Of a stretch of 64,000 bases of DNA, positions 30,637 through 38,686 are shown piece after piece. The DNA lies in assembly GCA_038227045.1 (NCBI GenBank), contig JBBRQD010000004.1:80066-144065 (forward strand). Reading direction: 5' to 3'. Origin of the DNA: JANXLS01 sp038227045. Its GTDB lineage: Bacteria > Planctomycetota > SZUA-567 > H5-PLA8. Each line of letters opens with the position of its first letter. Positions within the stretch are counted from its first letter, which is position 1. A model generated the notes under the pieces. That model ran no database searches. It was not told the DNA's origin and saw only the letters and a list, made by a program, of their open reading frames with translations. The translations under genes and the position numbers were made by a program.

Positions 30637-32643
30637 CTAACCCCTGACTCCAAGTCTCTCAACAACCATGTCCCCCGTCGCAACGCTCGCGGGGAGCAGC
30701 GTTCTGTCTTCGTGCGGCGCGTCATGCTTCTTGAGCCAGTGCTCGCGCCAAAGTTCGAACATGAAGAGCGTCCACAACGGTTTGCGGTTGTCGCGCCGGC
30801 CGGTGAGATGGTCGTCGATGAGATTCTTCACCGCGGCCGGACGCAGGATGCCGCCGTCGCGAATGCGGCGTTCGTGAAGTGTGTCTTGCAGCATGTCGCG
30901 CATCCGTCCGCGGAACCAGTCGCCGATCGGAATACCAAAACCCTTCTTAGGCCGGTTCAAAATATCGTTCGGCAGAATGCCCTTGAGCGCTCTTCGCAGG
31001 ATGTACTTCGAGAGACCGCCCTTATGCTTCAGGCGGCTGGGCACGGTCCCGGCAAGCGCCACGAATTCGGGGTCGAGCATCGGCGAACGCGTTTCCAGTC
31101 CGCAAGCCATTGTCGCGCGATCCACTTTGGTCAGAACGCCGTCGCCCAGGTACGTCTTCGTAAAAATATATCCGTCGCGGGTGACCGAATCGAATTGAGA
31201 GACGCGGCTGTGAAGCTCTTCGACCTCCGCGTACAGTCCACCCGCATTGACTCCGGCAAACGCGCCCGGCTCGATCAGACCGGTCAATTCCTCCGGCACG
31301 AACGAACCCAGCCAGCGCCAAAGCCGCTGGCTCTCCGACACTTTCGTTCCGCGCAGGAATTGTTTGATTCTGAAATCCAGCGAGAAGTTGCCGTAGGTGA
31401 CCGGCATCTTTGCAGCCAGCGGCCGCACCACCCTGCGATGCACCGCGCCCGGAACCACGGCATTGTAAAATCGCGTGAAACCCAGCGCGCGGAATGTGTC
31501 GTAGCCGGCGAACAGTTCGTCGCCGCCGTCCCCCGCCAGCGCCACGGTTACGTGCTGCCGCGCGAATCGAGCCAGCAGATAAGTGGGCAGCACCGATGGA
31601 TCGGCAAACGGCTCGTCCAGAAACGAGACGACTTTCGGCAGAATGTATGTGGCCACTTCGGCACTCATGTGGTCTTCGTAGTGCTGCGTGCCGAGGAACT
31701 TCGACATGCTCTGCGCATGAGCGCTTTCGTCGAAGCGTTTGTCGCTGAAACCAATCGAAAACGTTTTGACGTTCTGCGGACCCATGATCTTGACCATGGC
31801 TGCCGTGATGGCCGAACTGTCGATTCCACCCGACAGAAAAACACCCAGCGGCACATCGGAAACCAGGCGGCGCCGCACGGCATTTTCCAGCGTGCTGCGG
31901 ATCCGCTCGCCCCACTCGTCTTCTGAAAGATTGTCGGCCGGCGCCGGCTGTCCGACGAAAGGCATATCCCAATACGTTTCCACCGCCAGTTTGTCGGTTG
32001 TGGTTTTGTAGGTCAGACTCTGCCCGCCGGCGAGCTTGTGCATGTCCTTGAAGATGGCATGAGGCGCGGGCACGAACTCGTGCAGTAAATAACGCGCGGC
32101 CGCCTGCGGATCGATTTCGCGCTTCACGCAGGGGTGTTGCAGCAGCGCTTTCGGTTCGCTGGCGAACGCGAAGAGTCCGTCTTTGTGATAATAATAAAAA
32201 GGCTTCTTGCCCATGCGGTCGCGCGCGCCGAAGAGCACGCGATTGCGGATGTCGTGCACCACAAAGGCAAACATTCCGTTGAATTTATCGACGCACTTCT
32301 TGCCCCAGGCGGCATAGGCGAGCAACAGCGTTTCGGTGTCGGAGCGCGAACGTGCGTGGAAGCCGAGCGTTTTCAGTTCCGCATTGATTTCGGTGTAGTT
32401 GTAAATTTCGCCATTGAAGACGACAGTGAGGCCCAATTCTTCATTGTGCATCGGCTGCGCGCCGCCCGACAGATCGATGACCGAAAGACGGCGATGCCCC
32501 AGCGCGACGGAACCGGATATTTTAAGCCCCTCGGCGTCGGGTCCGCGCGCGGAGAGCGTCGATACCATGTTGCGCAACACCTGGGCGCTTTCCATCGGGC
32601 GCGCCGAGTGTTTCGAACGGGCAAATCCTGCAATTCCACACAT
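30637..32643 (-). CDS. asnB: Asparagine synthetase (glutamine-hydrolysing)
   Basis: A 668-residue class II amidotransferase that makes asparagine, or amidates a related substrate, from glutamine and ATP. Translation starts at ATG 32643, giving MCGIAGF with the catalytic Cys2 exposed at the N-terminus after Met removal; GGAGAGG lies 5 nt upstream. The glutaminase domain shows GHRRLSVIDLSGGAQPM, NGEIYNY and RSDTETLL; the synthetase domain has the pyrophosphate loop FLSGGIDSSAI, then FSIGF and the aspartate-side motif LAGDGGDELFAGY. The length matches long AsnB forms often linked to surface-glycan or exopolysaccharide clusters, and the neighbouring gene encodes a GT39 transferase, so free asparagine synthesis is not certain. 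The 3' flank carries the REP-like unit. Confidence 0.92.
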   Translation of the reverse strand: MCGIAGFARSKHSARPMESAQVLRNMVSTLSARGPDAEGLKISGSVALGHRRLSVIDLSGGAQPMHNEELGLTVVFNGEIYNYTEINAELKTLGFHARSRSDTETLLLAYAAWGKKCVDKFNGMFAFVVHDIRNRVLFGARDRMGKKPFYYYHKDGLFAFASEPKALLQHPCVKREIDPQAAARYLLHEFVPAPHAIFKDMHKLAGGQSLTYKTTTDKLAVETYWDMPFVGQPAPADNLSEDEWGERIRSTLENAVRRRLVSDVPLGVFLSGGIDSSAITAAMVKIMGPQNVKTFSIGFSDKRFDESAHAQSMSKFLGTQHYEDHMSAEVATYILPKVVSFLDEPFADPSVLPTYLLARFARQHVTVALAGDGGDELFAGYDTFRALGFTRFYNAVVPGAVHRRVVRPLAAKMPVTYGNFSLDFRIKQFLRGTKVSESQRLWRWLGSFVPEELTGLIEPGAFAGVNAGGLYAEVEELHSRVSQFDSVTRDGYIFTKTYLGDGVLTKVDRATMACGLETRSPMLDPEFVALAGTVPSRLKHKGGLSKYILRRALKGILPNDILNRPKKGFGIPIGDWFRGRMRDMLQDTLHERRIRDGGILRPAAVKNLIDDHLTGRRDNRKPLWTLFMFELWREHWLKKHDAPHEDRTLLPASVATGDMVVERLGVRG

Positions 32644-33156
32644 CGCCACCTCTCCTGAACGCACAAAAACCACAGACCGAGATAAAATCCACGGCGTCGG
32701 ATAGCAACATAAAATCCGCTTTGAGCTTTGCCCCATCTTACTGCAAAAAGCCGCTTTGTGGAGCAGAATTATCGGCCAAATGTCTATTAATTCTTCGATA
32801 GCAAGGATTAGACTTTCCTATCCCAAGCAGCTTTGATCCTTTTCATGACGCTAAAATGACGATTTGGCTAGGTTTGAGCTGAAAAATGCGGGAATACATG
32901 GAAATCAGCGTGAGCAAAAAAGCGGATGCCACTGATAGCAAACGGCCGCTGCCAGTGCGAATCGGAAATAGAATAACAATTTTGGATCGGGATTGAAGTA
33001 GTTGGCGGAATTGGAGAATTGAATTCGCAAAAAAAGTCTGTCTTGTCGACAAATATTTTAGCTGGATTTAGGACGCGCTGCCAACCAACCCTAAAAATTA
33101 TTCACGAGATTCACGAGATTAGCGGTTTAAAATCTTCGCCGTTTTGCCTTCGCGGT
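32644..33156. other. Gene-free region, 513 bp
   Basis: It holds the asnB promoter region and, at 33099-33150, a stretch of repeated TTCACGAGA and TTCGCGGTTTA phrases that follows the stop of the minus-strand gene at 33157 (the order on the plus strand is repeat then stop). It is AT-richer than its surroundings. A 69-codon minus-strand frame at 32843-33052 lacks a ribosome site and was not accepted. No RNA gene was recognised. Confidence 0.5.
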
Positions 33157-34401
33157 TTACTTCAGTTTGAGCGATTCGATAATCGAAGGCTGTTTCTCTT
33201 TCGTCGCGCCGGCCACGCCGTTGTTGGGGCCCGCTTCGTCTTCGTCGCCCTTGGCCAGTTCGGCAAAGTGTTCGCGCGCCAGCTTGTCTTCCTCGTCGGG
33301 ATCGGTGCCGTTTTCGATGAGCACTTTGCGGACCTTGGCGACGAAATCCGGATTCGCTTCATAGCCCAGGAAGCGGATGTTGCAGATCTCTTTCCAAGCC
33401 GAATGATACTGGTCCAGTCCATAGTGGCAGATGGCGATATCGTTGTACAGGCGCGGGTCACGAATGCGGCGTTTCTCGGCTTTCGTGCGCGCTTGGTCGA
33501 GATATTCGTACGCCAGTTTGTATTCCGTGCGCTTGAGATATTCCTTGCCGATCATCCAGAAAATGTCCCATAGCAAGCCCTTCTTGTCGCGTTCTTTGGC
33601 CTGCGCGAACCACGCCTGCGCTTCAATGCTTTTTTCCATGCGCGAATAACAGCGCCCGATGTTCATATAGGGCTGCGGCAGATCTTTGTTGATCCCGATG
33701 GTTTCGTTGAAGTACTCCATCGCATCGACAGGCTGGCCCATTTCCATGAGCGCGAGGCCGGCGTTGTTGTGGTAATCGGGCACCTTGGGGTTTTTTTCGA
33801 GCGCGACGAGAAACTTATTGTATGCCGAACGGAATTCTCCCATTTTCATCAATTCGAGTCCGTGCACGTTCGACGCTTCGGCGGTGATCTTGTCCGTCTC
33901 CGAAACCTCGTCTTTCACTTTTTCCAAAAACGTGAGTTTGTTGGCGATCCACCACTTGTTCCATTCTTTATAACCTTGCACGCCGAAGTTTTTCTGGGTG
34001 AGCCGGATCAGCGCCCCGTTGGCCGCGCGCGTCACCGAATCCTTCTCCTGCAATTCGGGCCGCAAGCGGTCGATCAAATCCGGAACAGCGACATAGGCAT
34101 TCAACACGCCAAGGTATTCGGCGGCCGTGGCGCGTTCGGTTTCGTCCTTGGAATTCTTGAGTGTCTTGATGTGCGCCGCAATGGACTTCGCCTCTTTCTC
34201 CATCGCCTTCTTGCGCTTCTCTTCGTTTTCCTTTTTCAACTCCGCCGGCTTTTTTTCGTGATAAATGTTGCCTTTCTTCAGATCATCGTCCGTGCCCTTA
34301 TCGAAGACATTCTCCGTCTTGTCTAAGGCCAATAGGTGTGAAGAGGCCAATGCGGCGCAAATAACAACCGAAACGGCGCAAGAATACATGCGGCACTTCA
34401 T
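33157..34401 (-). CDS. Exported TPR/helical-repeat protein
   Basis: A 414-residue protein with a Sec signal peptide (MKCRMYSCAVSVVICAALASS, cleavage near residue 25). A strongly charged coiled-coil segment follows (KPAELKKENEEKRKKAMEKE), then a HEAT-like stretch (ERATAAEYLGVLNAYVAVPD) and TPR repeats between about residues 165 and 330, e.g. GEFRSAYNKFLVALEKNPKV, YHNNAGLALMEMGQPVDAME and QPYMNIGRCYSRMEKSIEAQ. The C-terminus is acidic and low in complexity. ATG 34401 is set by GGAGG 6 nt upstream and the signal peptide. TPR proteins of this kind scaffold envelope complexes, but no partner gene is adjacent: the neighbours are a GH-like gene and asnB. Function unknown. Confidence 0.8.
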   Translation of the reverse strand: MKCRMYSCAVSVVICAALASSHLLALDKTENVFDKGTDDDLKKGNIYHEKKPAELKKENEEKRKKAMEKEAKSIAAHIKTLKNSKDETERATAAEYLGVLNAYVAVPDLIDRLRPELQEKDSVTRAANGALIRLTQKNFGVQGYKEWNKWWIANKLTFLEKVKDEVSETDKITAEASNVHGLELMKMGEFRSAYNKFLVALEKNPKVPDYHNNAGLALMEMGQPVDAMEYFNETIGINKDLPQPYMNIGRCYSRMEKSIEAQAWFAQAKERDKKGLLWDIFWMIGKEYLKRTEYKLAYEYLDQARTKAEKRRIRDPRLYNDIAICHYGLDQYHSAWKEICNIRFLGYEANPDFVAKVRKVLIENGTDPDEEDKLAREHFAELAKGDEDEAGPNNGVAGATKEKQPSIIESLKLK

Positions 34402-34548
34402 GAAACACCTCCGGTAAAAATCGATCAAGACACTGATTATAGGATTTTTCCGGACGGAAACAATAGATTTCTTTGGGGAAATGGATGCAGAAATGTGCAT
34501 CAAAGTCTCATGAATTTTAACGGCCCGAACTCGTTAACGTGGCCGTTT

Positions 34549-35841
34549 TCACTTCATCCAAATAAAAACAGGCGCTTCGCCCACCGTCATTTCCAGCGCT
34601 TCCCCGGCAACTTTGAACTCTACCGTCTCTACCGCCTTATCGTTCAGCGGCATGCGCTCGGTCCTTTCGGGGCGCAAGCCGTTTAGCGGAAGTGTGATCG
34701 ACGCGTTGCGGTCTGAATTCGTGGCGCTCCAGATTGCCCAGACCTTCTTCGTCGAATCGGTGCCATTGACGAATTCGTATGCGTACGTGTCGCCTGACTT
34801 TTCTTGAATGACTTTGGAGAAACGAAAATCGCCGAGGGTCTTTTGCAGATGCGCGACGGCGTGATAGGCCGGTTTCGGCTTGAAATCGCGCGTCAGGCCC
34901 GACGCGCCGTGGACTTGCGGTTCGTCCTTGTCGTTGAAAAAATAAATATACGCGCGCGCGACCGGCATTTTTGAAAAGACCAGAAACGAGCGGACCAACC
35001 ACTGCGCCTGCTGCGTCTCAGTGCTGCCCTGCCACTTGGCGAACGTGCCGGTCTTCGGCGCGGGCTTCGTCGAGGCGTCCCAGCCGAATTCGGTGATCCA
35101 CAGCGGCTTTCCGGGCGCGTGTTCGTCGCGCCACTTGAGCGCATCACCGACTTCGTTCAAATACTTCAATTTCGGGTCTTCCGGATAGGAACGCCGCCAC
35201 GTCGGCCACGGTTCGGCCTCTGCATAGACATGAATGTTGATAACGTCGTATAAGTCGCTCAAACCCTCGAAACAGCTCAGGCTCTTCGCGTATGCGTGGC
35301 TCTTACCCGGCACGGTCGCGCAGGTGACGATGGTCATTTTCGGATCGCCCTCGCGCACGCCGCGCGCCATGGGTTCGAACAGCGCGCGATACACGTGATC
35401 GTCGTACGAGCCAGGTTCGTTGCCGATTTCGATGGACGACACCAGCGGCGTCGGCGAGGACGGCCCGAACGCTTTCGCGAACGCCAGTCCATACGCATGC
35501 CCATCACGGCCGGGATCCTGCCACTTGTCGTGCTTGATCGATTCGATCATCAGACAGGCATCGATGACATAACCGCTCTTTTTCCACGAGCCATAGACCT
35601 GGTTCCAATTGACGCGGTTGCGGGCCTCGGGAAAAACTGTCTTAAAAGAAGTATCGTTCCCCAAGTCCCATTCGACCGGATGGTAATCGCGCACAAGCCG
35701 GCACACAGGCTTGTACAATTCGGGTTTGAATTGAACGGTGTGCCCGTTGACCCCCATGAAGTCTTTGAATAGCGGCTTGGGTTCTTCGGCGAATAGAAAA
35801 AATGAGGACACGAGCAACAGAACGCAGGACAGTATGCGCAT
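34549..35841 (-). CDS. Secreted clan GH-A glycoside hydrolase-like protein
   Basis: A 430-residue exported protein with signal peptide MRILSCVLLLVSSFFLFA. The TIM barrel shows both clan GH-A catalytic sites: the acid/base in SIEIGNEPGSYDD (Asn-Glu pair, about residue 144) and the nucleophile in PLWITEFGWDAS (about residue 247). Other barrel strands are VINIHVYAEAEP and ARAYIYFFNDKDE. A C-terminal beta-sandwich (KSGDTYAYEFVNGTDSTKKV onward) completes the usual barrel-plus-sandwich shape of GH39/GH30-like enzymes. The subfamily cannot be fixed, so substrate calls such as beta-xyloside or beta-glucan would be guesses. ATG 35841 has a fair context. The gene runs on the same strand as the downstream TPR gene (147-bp gap) but nothing ties the two functionally. 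Confidence 0.78.
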   Translation of the reverse strand: MRILSCVLLLVSSFFLFAEEPKPLFKDFMGVNGHTVQFKPELYKPVCRLVRDYHPVEWDLGNDTSFKTVFPEARNRVNWNQVYGSWKKSGYVIDACLMIESIKHDKWQDPGRDGHAYGLAFAKAFGPSSPTPLVSSIEIGNEPGSYDDHVYRALFEPMARGVREGDPKMTIVTCATVPGKSHAYAKSLSCFEGLSDLYDVINIHVYAEAEPWPTWRRSYPEDPKLKYLNEVGDALKWRDEHAPGKPLWITEFGWDASTKPAPKTGTFAKWQGSTETQQAQWLVRSFLVFSKMPVARAYIYFFNDKDEPQVHGASGLTRDFKPKPAYHAVAHLQKTLGDFRFSKVIQEKSGDTYAYEFVNGTDSTKKVWAIWSATNSDRNASITLPLNGLRPERTERMPLNDKAVETVEFKVAGEALEMTVGEAPVFIWMK

Positions 35842-35916
35842 GAGGATTTTATTTCCGAAATACTTGGATTCGATGCATACTACCTTTAGCTGATTCTCAC
35901 TTGAGATGCGCCGCCA

Positions 35917-37119
35917 TTAACACTTCCCTTTACCCTTGCGCTTCGCTTCCGCCGCCAGTGGCATGCTCCAGACTCGAATAAATCCTTCCGCCGCTTCGTT
36001 GTCCAACTGGTCACGGTAGGCGGACGTGCCGGTGTGGTATAGGCTGCATTCGCTCGACCGCGCGGTAACCGTCGCCTGGCCCTTGTAGAGCCGCATGCGC
36101 ACTTTGCCGCTGACGCTGGCGTTGAGGCGCTCGAAGAATGCATCCAGCGACTCGCGCAGTTCGCTGTACCATTGCCCATTATAAACGCAGCGCCCGTAGG
36201 CCACCGCCAACCCATCGCGCACTTGCAGCGATTCGCGCGACAGTGTCATCTGCTCCAGCCCGCGCTTGGCCGCATACAGCGTTGTCGCTGCCGGCGATTC
36301 GTAGACTTCGCGCGACTTGAAGCCGATCAGTCGGTCTTCGATAATGTCCGCGCGGCCGATGCCGTGCGCCCCGGCGAGCTGGTTGAGCTGCTCGATCAGG
36401 TCCGACGACTTCATCGCGTTTCCATTCAGTCCGACCGGCAGTCCCTGCTTGAATTCGATCTCGACTTCGGCCGGATCGTTGGGCGCTTTCAGCGGCGAGA
36501 CGGACATCGTGTAGGCGTCTTCCGGCGGCGGACAGGCGGCATCGTCCAGCGCGCCGCATTCGATCGCCTGGCCCCACAAATTCAAATCGTACCCGCAGCG
36601 CAGACCGCCCGATTTGGGCTTGGGCAGCGTCAGGCGTTTGGATTGCGCGTACTTGATACGCTCCTCGCGGTTCTTGTATTCCCACTCGCGCAGCGGCGCG
36701 ATGATCTTCAGATTCGGGGCGAGCGCGGCGATCCCCGCTTCGAAACGCACTTGGTCGTTGCCCTTTCCCGAGCAGCCATGCGCCACGTGCGTCGCGCCTT
36801 CCTCCTGCGCCACGCGGACCAGTTCGCGCGCGATGAGCGGACGCGAAAGCGCCGACGCCAGCAGGTAATTCTGCTCGTAATGAGCGAGCGCACGAAGCGC
36901 GTTGGCGATGTAATCTTTGAAAAATATCTCGCGCAGATCCTCGACGCGCGCGGAAATCGCGCCGGCCCGCAAGGCGATTTCGCCCAGCTCTTCGAGATCC
37001 TCGCCCTGCCCTAGATTCACGGCCAGCGCCACCACATCGAAATTGCGCCGTTCCTTCAGCCACGCAATGGCCACGAGAGTGTCGAGGCCGCCTGAAAATG
37101 CCAGTACGCACTTGGACAT
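35917..37119 (-). CDS. argG: Argininosuccinate synthase
   Basis: A 400-residue cytoplasmic enzyme that condenses citrulline and aspartate with ATP in arginine synthesis. Seen: the ATP pyrophosphatase loop AFSGGLDTLVAI at the N-terminus, then GATHVAHGCSGKGNDQVRF (citrulline/aspartate site), LKIIAPLREW, GLPVGLNG and the tetramer/C-terminal segment GHIVTARSSE-like KGQATVTARSSECSLYHTG. The length is normal for the family. ATG 37119 directly precedes the nucleotide loop and needs no extension. The C-terminal tail is basic (EAKRKGKGKC), a small departure from most homologues. No argH or argF is adjacent, so arginine genes are dispersed in this genome. Confidence is high because several conserved blocks agree. 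Confidence 0.95.
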   Translation of the reverse strand: MSKCVLAFSGGLDTLVAIAWLKERRNFDVVALAVNLGQGEDLEELGEIALRAGAISARVEDLREIFFKDYIANALRALAHYEQNYLLASALSRPLIARELVRVAQEEGATHVAHGCSGKGNDQVRFEAGIAALAPNLKIIAPLREWEYKNREERIKYAQSKRLTLPKPKSGGLRCGYDLNLWGQAIECGALDDAACPPPEDAYTMSVSPLKAPNDPAEVEIEFKQGLPVGLNGNAMKSSDLIEQLNQLAGAHGIGRADIIEDRLIGFKSREVYESPAATTLYAAKRGLEQMTLSRESLQVRDGLAVAYGRCVYNGQWYSELRESLDAFFERLNASVSGKVRMRLYKGQATVTARSSECSLYHTGTSAYRDQLDNEAAEGFIRVWSMPLAAEAKRKGKGKC

Positions 37120-37358
37120 AATGCAAATTCCTCCAGTTTCAATTATGACGCAAGGTGCGCTTGGATCAAATCAAAAACGAGTTCGGTCGATGGGCTTCCG
37201 CCCATTCCGTGGCTGAATTCCATTGATTATCCGAAGATGCAGTCTCGAAAACGCGAGTTCCATTTCGCTCTTTTCGAAGCGCAGTCGAACGAGTAAAATG
37301 CCCACTTCATTTTCACTGTTCACGTTTACTGGAGCATCTAACACGAGGAGATTCTGGC

Positions 37359-37586
37359 ATGGGCACCGATTCCGAACCCCACGAACTGCCGGACCCGTTG
37401 CGCAAGGAAATGGCCGACGCCTATTTTCGCCACATGATTTACGGAATTCTATGGGCGGGCGGCGGCACCCTGGTCACGCTGCTGACGCTGTCCAGCGGAC
37501 GTGGCGGACTCATTTTCTGGGGCGCGATCATCTTCGGAATTTACGATTTTTTCAAAGGTCTTATCGGTTGGTTGAAGTACCGATAA
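37359..37586 (+). CDS. Small two-helix membrane protein
   Basis: A 75-residue protein. A hydrophilic, acidic start (TDSEPHELPDPLRKEMADAY) is followed by two hydrophobic helices, MIYGILWAGGGTLVTLLTL and GGLIFWGAIIFGIYDFFKG, joined by a short SSGRG turn and ending with a basic tail, so both termini are probably cytoplasmic. The ribosome site is strong: GAGGAG 8-9 nt before ATG 37359. The glycine-rich helix pair resembles small membrane proteins annotated only as hypothetical. It lies between argG (divergent) and the Nudix-like gene 138 bp downstream on the same strand. The helix pattern and ribosome site support a real gene; the function is unknown. Confidence 0.65.
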   Translation: MGTDSEPHELPDPLRKEMADAYFRHMIYGILWAGGGTLVTLLTLSSGRGGLIFWGAIIFGIYDFFKGLIGWLKYR

Positions 37587-37724
37587 CGCGGCCATTTTTT
37601 TCTGGCGATGCTGTGATCACCTGCAAAATGTGAGCGACGAATTGTGGAAAAGCACTATACTGCACATGTTGCGGCGCGTTTCTTGGCGCCTTAAGGCAGT
37701 AATTTCCGCGAGGCTTTTGCCACC

Positions 37725-38174
37725 ATGCCCAAAGCGATTTTTGGCCGTCCAATCAATGCCGTGACCCCTGGCGGCACGCACATCGGCGTCAACGTCGTTA
37801 CGCTGTTCAAGGGAAAAGTGGTCTTGTTCGAAAAGCCTGGACTGCCGGGCGGTCCCGAAGTCGGCGACCTCTGGTTCCCATGGGATTATCTTGAATTCGG
37901 CGAACAGCCCGAAGTCTGGGCCAAGCACGTGTTGAAACAATGGGGCAAGGTCGAGCCCAAAGAAATGAAGCTCGCCGAAGTGTTTTCCATGGTTCCACCG
38001 GGAGAGGACTGGAACCTGGTGTTTCAGTATGTCGCCGAATTGAAAGCGCTGCCGAAGAATGGCGACAACGTCAAGAACATCAAAATCATCGAGCATGCTC
38101 AGCTTCCGCGCATGGTCGGATGGCTGCGCCGCAGCGATGTGAAACGCTTCCTCACCGCTGTAGACATGGATTAG
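37725..38174 (+). CDS. Nudix-like protein with degenerate Nudix box
   Basis: A 149-residue cytoplasmic protein. The N-terminal sheet (AIFGRPINAVTPGGTHIGVN then KVVLFEKPGLPGG) and the segment LWFPWDYLEFGEQPEVWAKH fit the beta-strand/Nudix-helix layout of MutT-like hydrolases: the E-x-GE-x-P-x-x-A core is present, but the downstream R-E-x-x-E-E-x-G catalytic part reads VLKQWGKV, with the metal-binding glutamates missing. The length suits a single Nudix domain. It therefore probably lost pyrophosphohydrolase activity and may bind a nucleotide or serve as a regulator. ATG 37725 follows GAGG at a long spacing. Alternative reading: an unrelated small alpha/beta protein; the Nudix call rests on one region only. 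Confidence 0.6.
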   Translation: MPKAIFGRPINAVTPGGTHIGVNVVTLFKGKVVLFEKPGLPGGPEVGDLWFPWDYLEFGEQPEVWAKHVLKQWGKVEPKEMKLAEVFSMVPPGEDWNLVFQYVAELKALPKNGDNVKNIKIIEHAQLPRMVGWLRRSDVKRFLTAVDMD

Positions 38175-38223
38175 CAAATCAATTTGAACTTGGAGCGTTT
38201 TCGCTCGACGCTTAACGCCCTCT

Positions 38224-38595
38224 TTATTCCGGCTTATCCTTTGCATCTTTCGGCGCGTCCGTAACGGCGTCTTTTGTAGTCTTTTTGGTCGCGTCCTTTA
38301 CGACTTCCTTGCCGCTTTCGATGGCTTTTTCGGCACCTTCCTTGCCCTTTTCGTATAGTTTTTCGGCGCCTTCCTTGCCTTTTTCGTAGACCTTCCCGGC
38401 CCCTTCCTTGACGTTCTCCAACACGACCTTGCCCTTTTCCTGCGCCATTTCGGTATCTACTTTGACTTTCTCTTGAACAATGGAAATGTCAGTATTCATC
38501 TTCTCTTTGTTGACGGAAAAATTCAGCCAGCCAATGTACCACGCGCCGACCACCAGCAATCCGACAACGATAAACAGCACAAAAAACTTTTTCAT
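38224..38595 (-). CDS. Membrane-anchored LEA/apolipoprotein-like amphipathic repeat protein
   Basis: A 123-residue protein. MKKFFVLFIVVGLLVVGAWY is a signal anchor or uncleaved membrane helix. The remainder is nearly all Lys/Glu/Ala/Gly with 11-residue periods, notably the tandem KVYEKGKEGAE, KLYEKGKEGAE and a KAIESGKEVVK-like third copy. Eleven-residue periods form long amphipathic helices as in group-3 LEA proteins and apolipoproteins, which protect membranes or proteins under drying or other stress. The start is ATG 38595, with GGAG 8 nt upstream, not the ATG 12 codons earlier. It converges with the Nudix-like gene. Role in envelope stress is a guess from composition alone. Confidence 0.72.
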   Translation of the reverse strand: MKKFFVLFIVVGLLVVGAWYIGWLNFSVNKEKMNTDISIVQEKVKVDTEMAQEKGKVVLENVKEGAGKVYEKGKEGAEKLYEKGKEGAEKAIESGKEVVKDATKKTTKDAVTDAPKDAKDKPE

Positions 38596-38686
38596 CTGAG
38601 GCTCCTTAAGTTTAAGACCGACAACACACAACGGACTTAAACTAGCACATTTTCAGCCATTCGTAATAGAAAATGGCACGGCTCTC

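Noticed and set aside
30712..31926. A 404-codon plus-strand frame inside asnB
   Set aside because: Opposite strand of a gene with clear catalytic motifs; no coding features of its own.
32843..33052. A 69-codon minus-strand frame between asnB and the TPR gene
   Set aside because: No ribosome site and low-complexity hydrophobic composition; more likely intergenic DNA.
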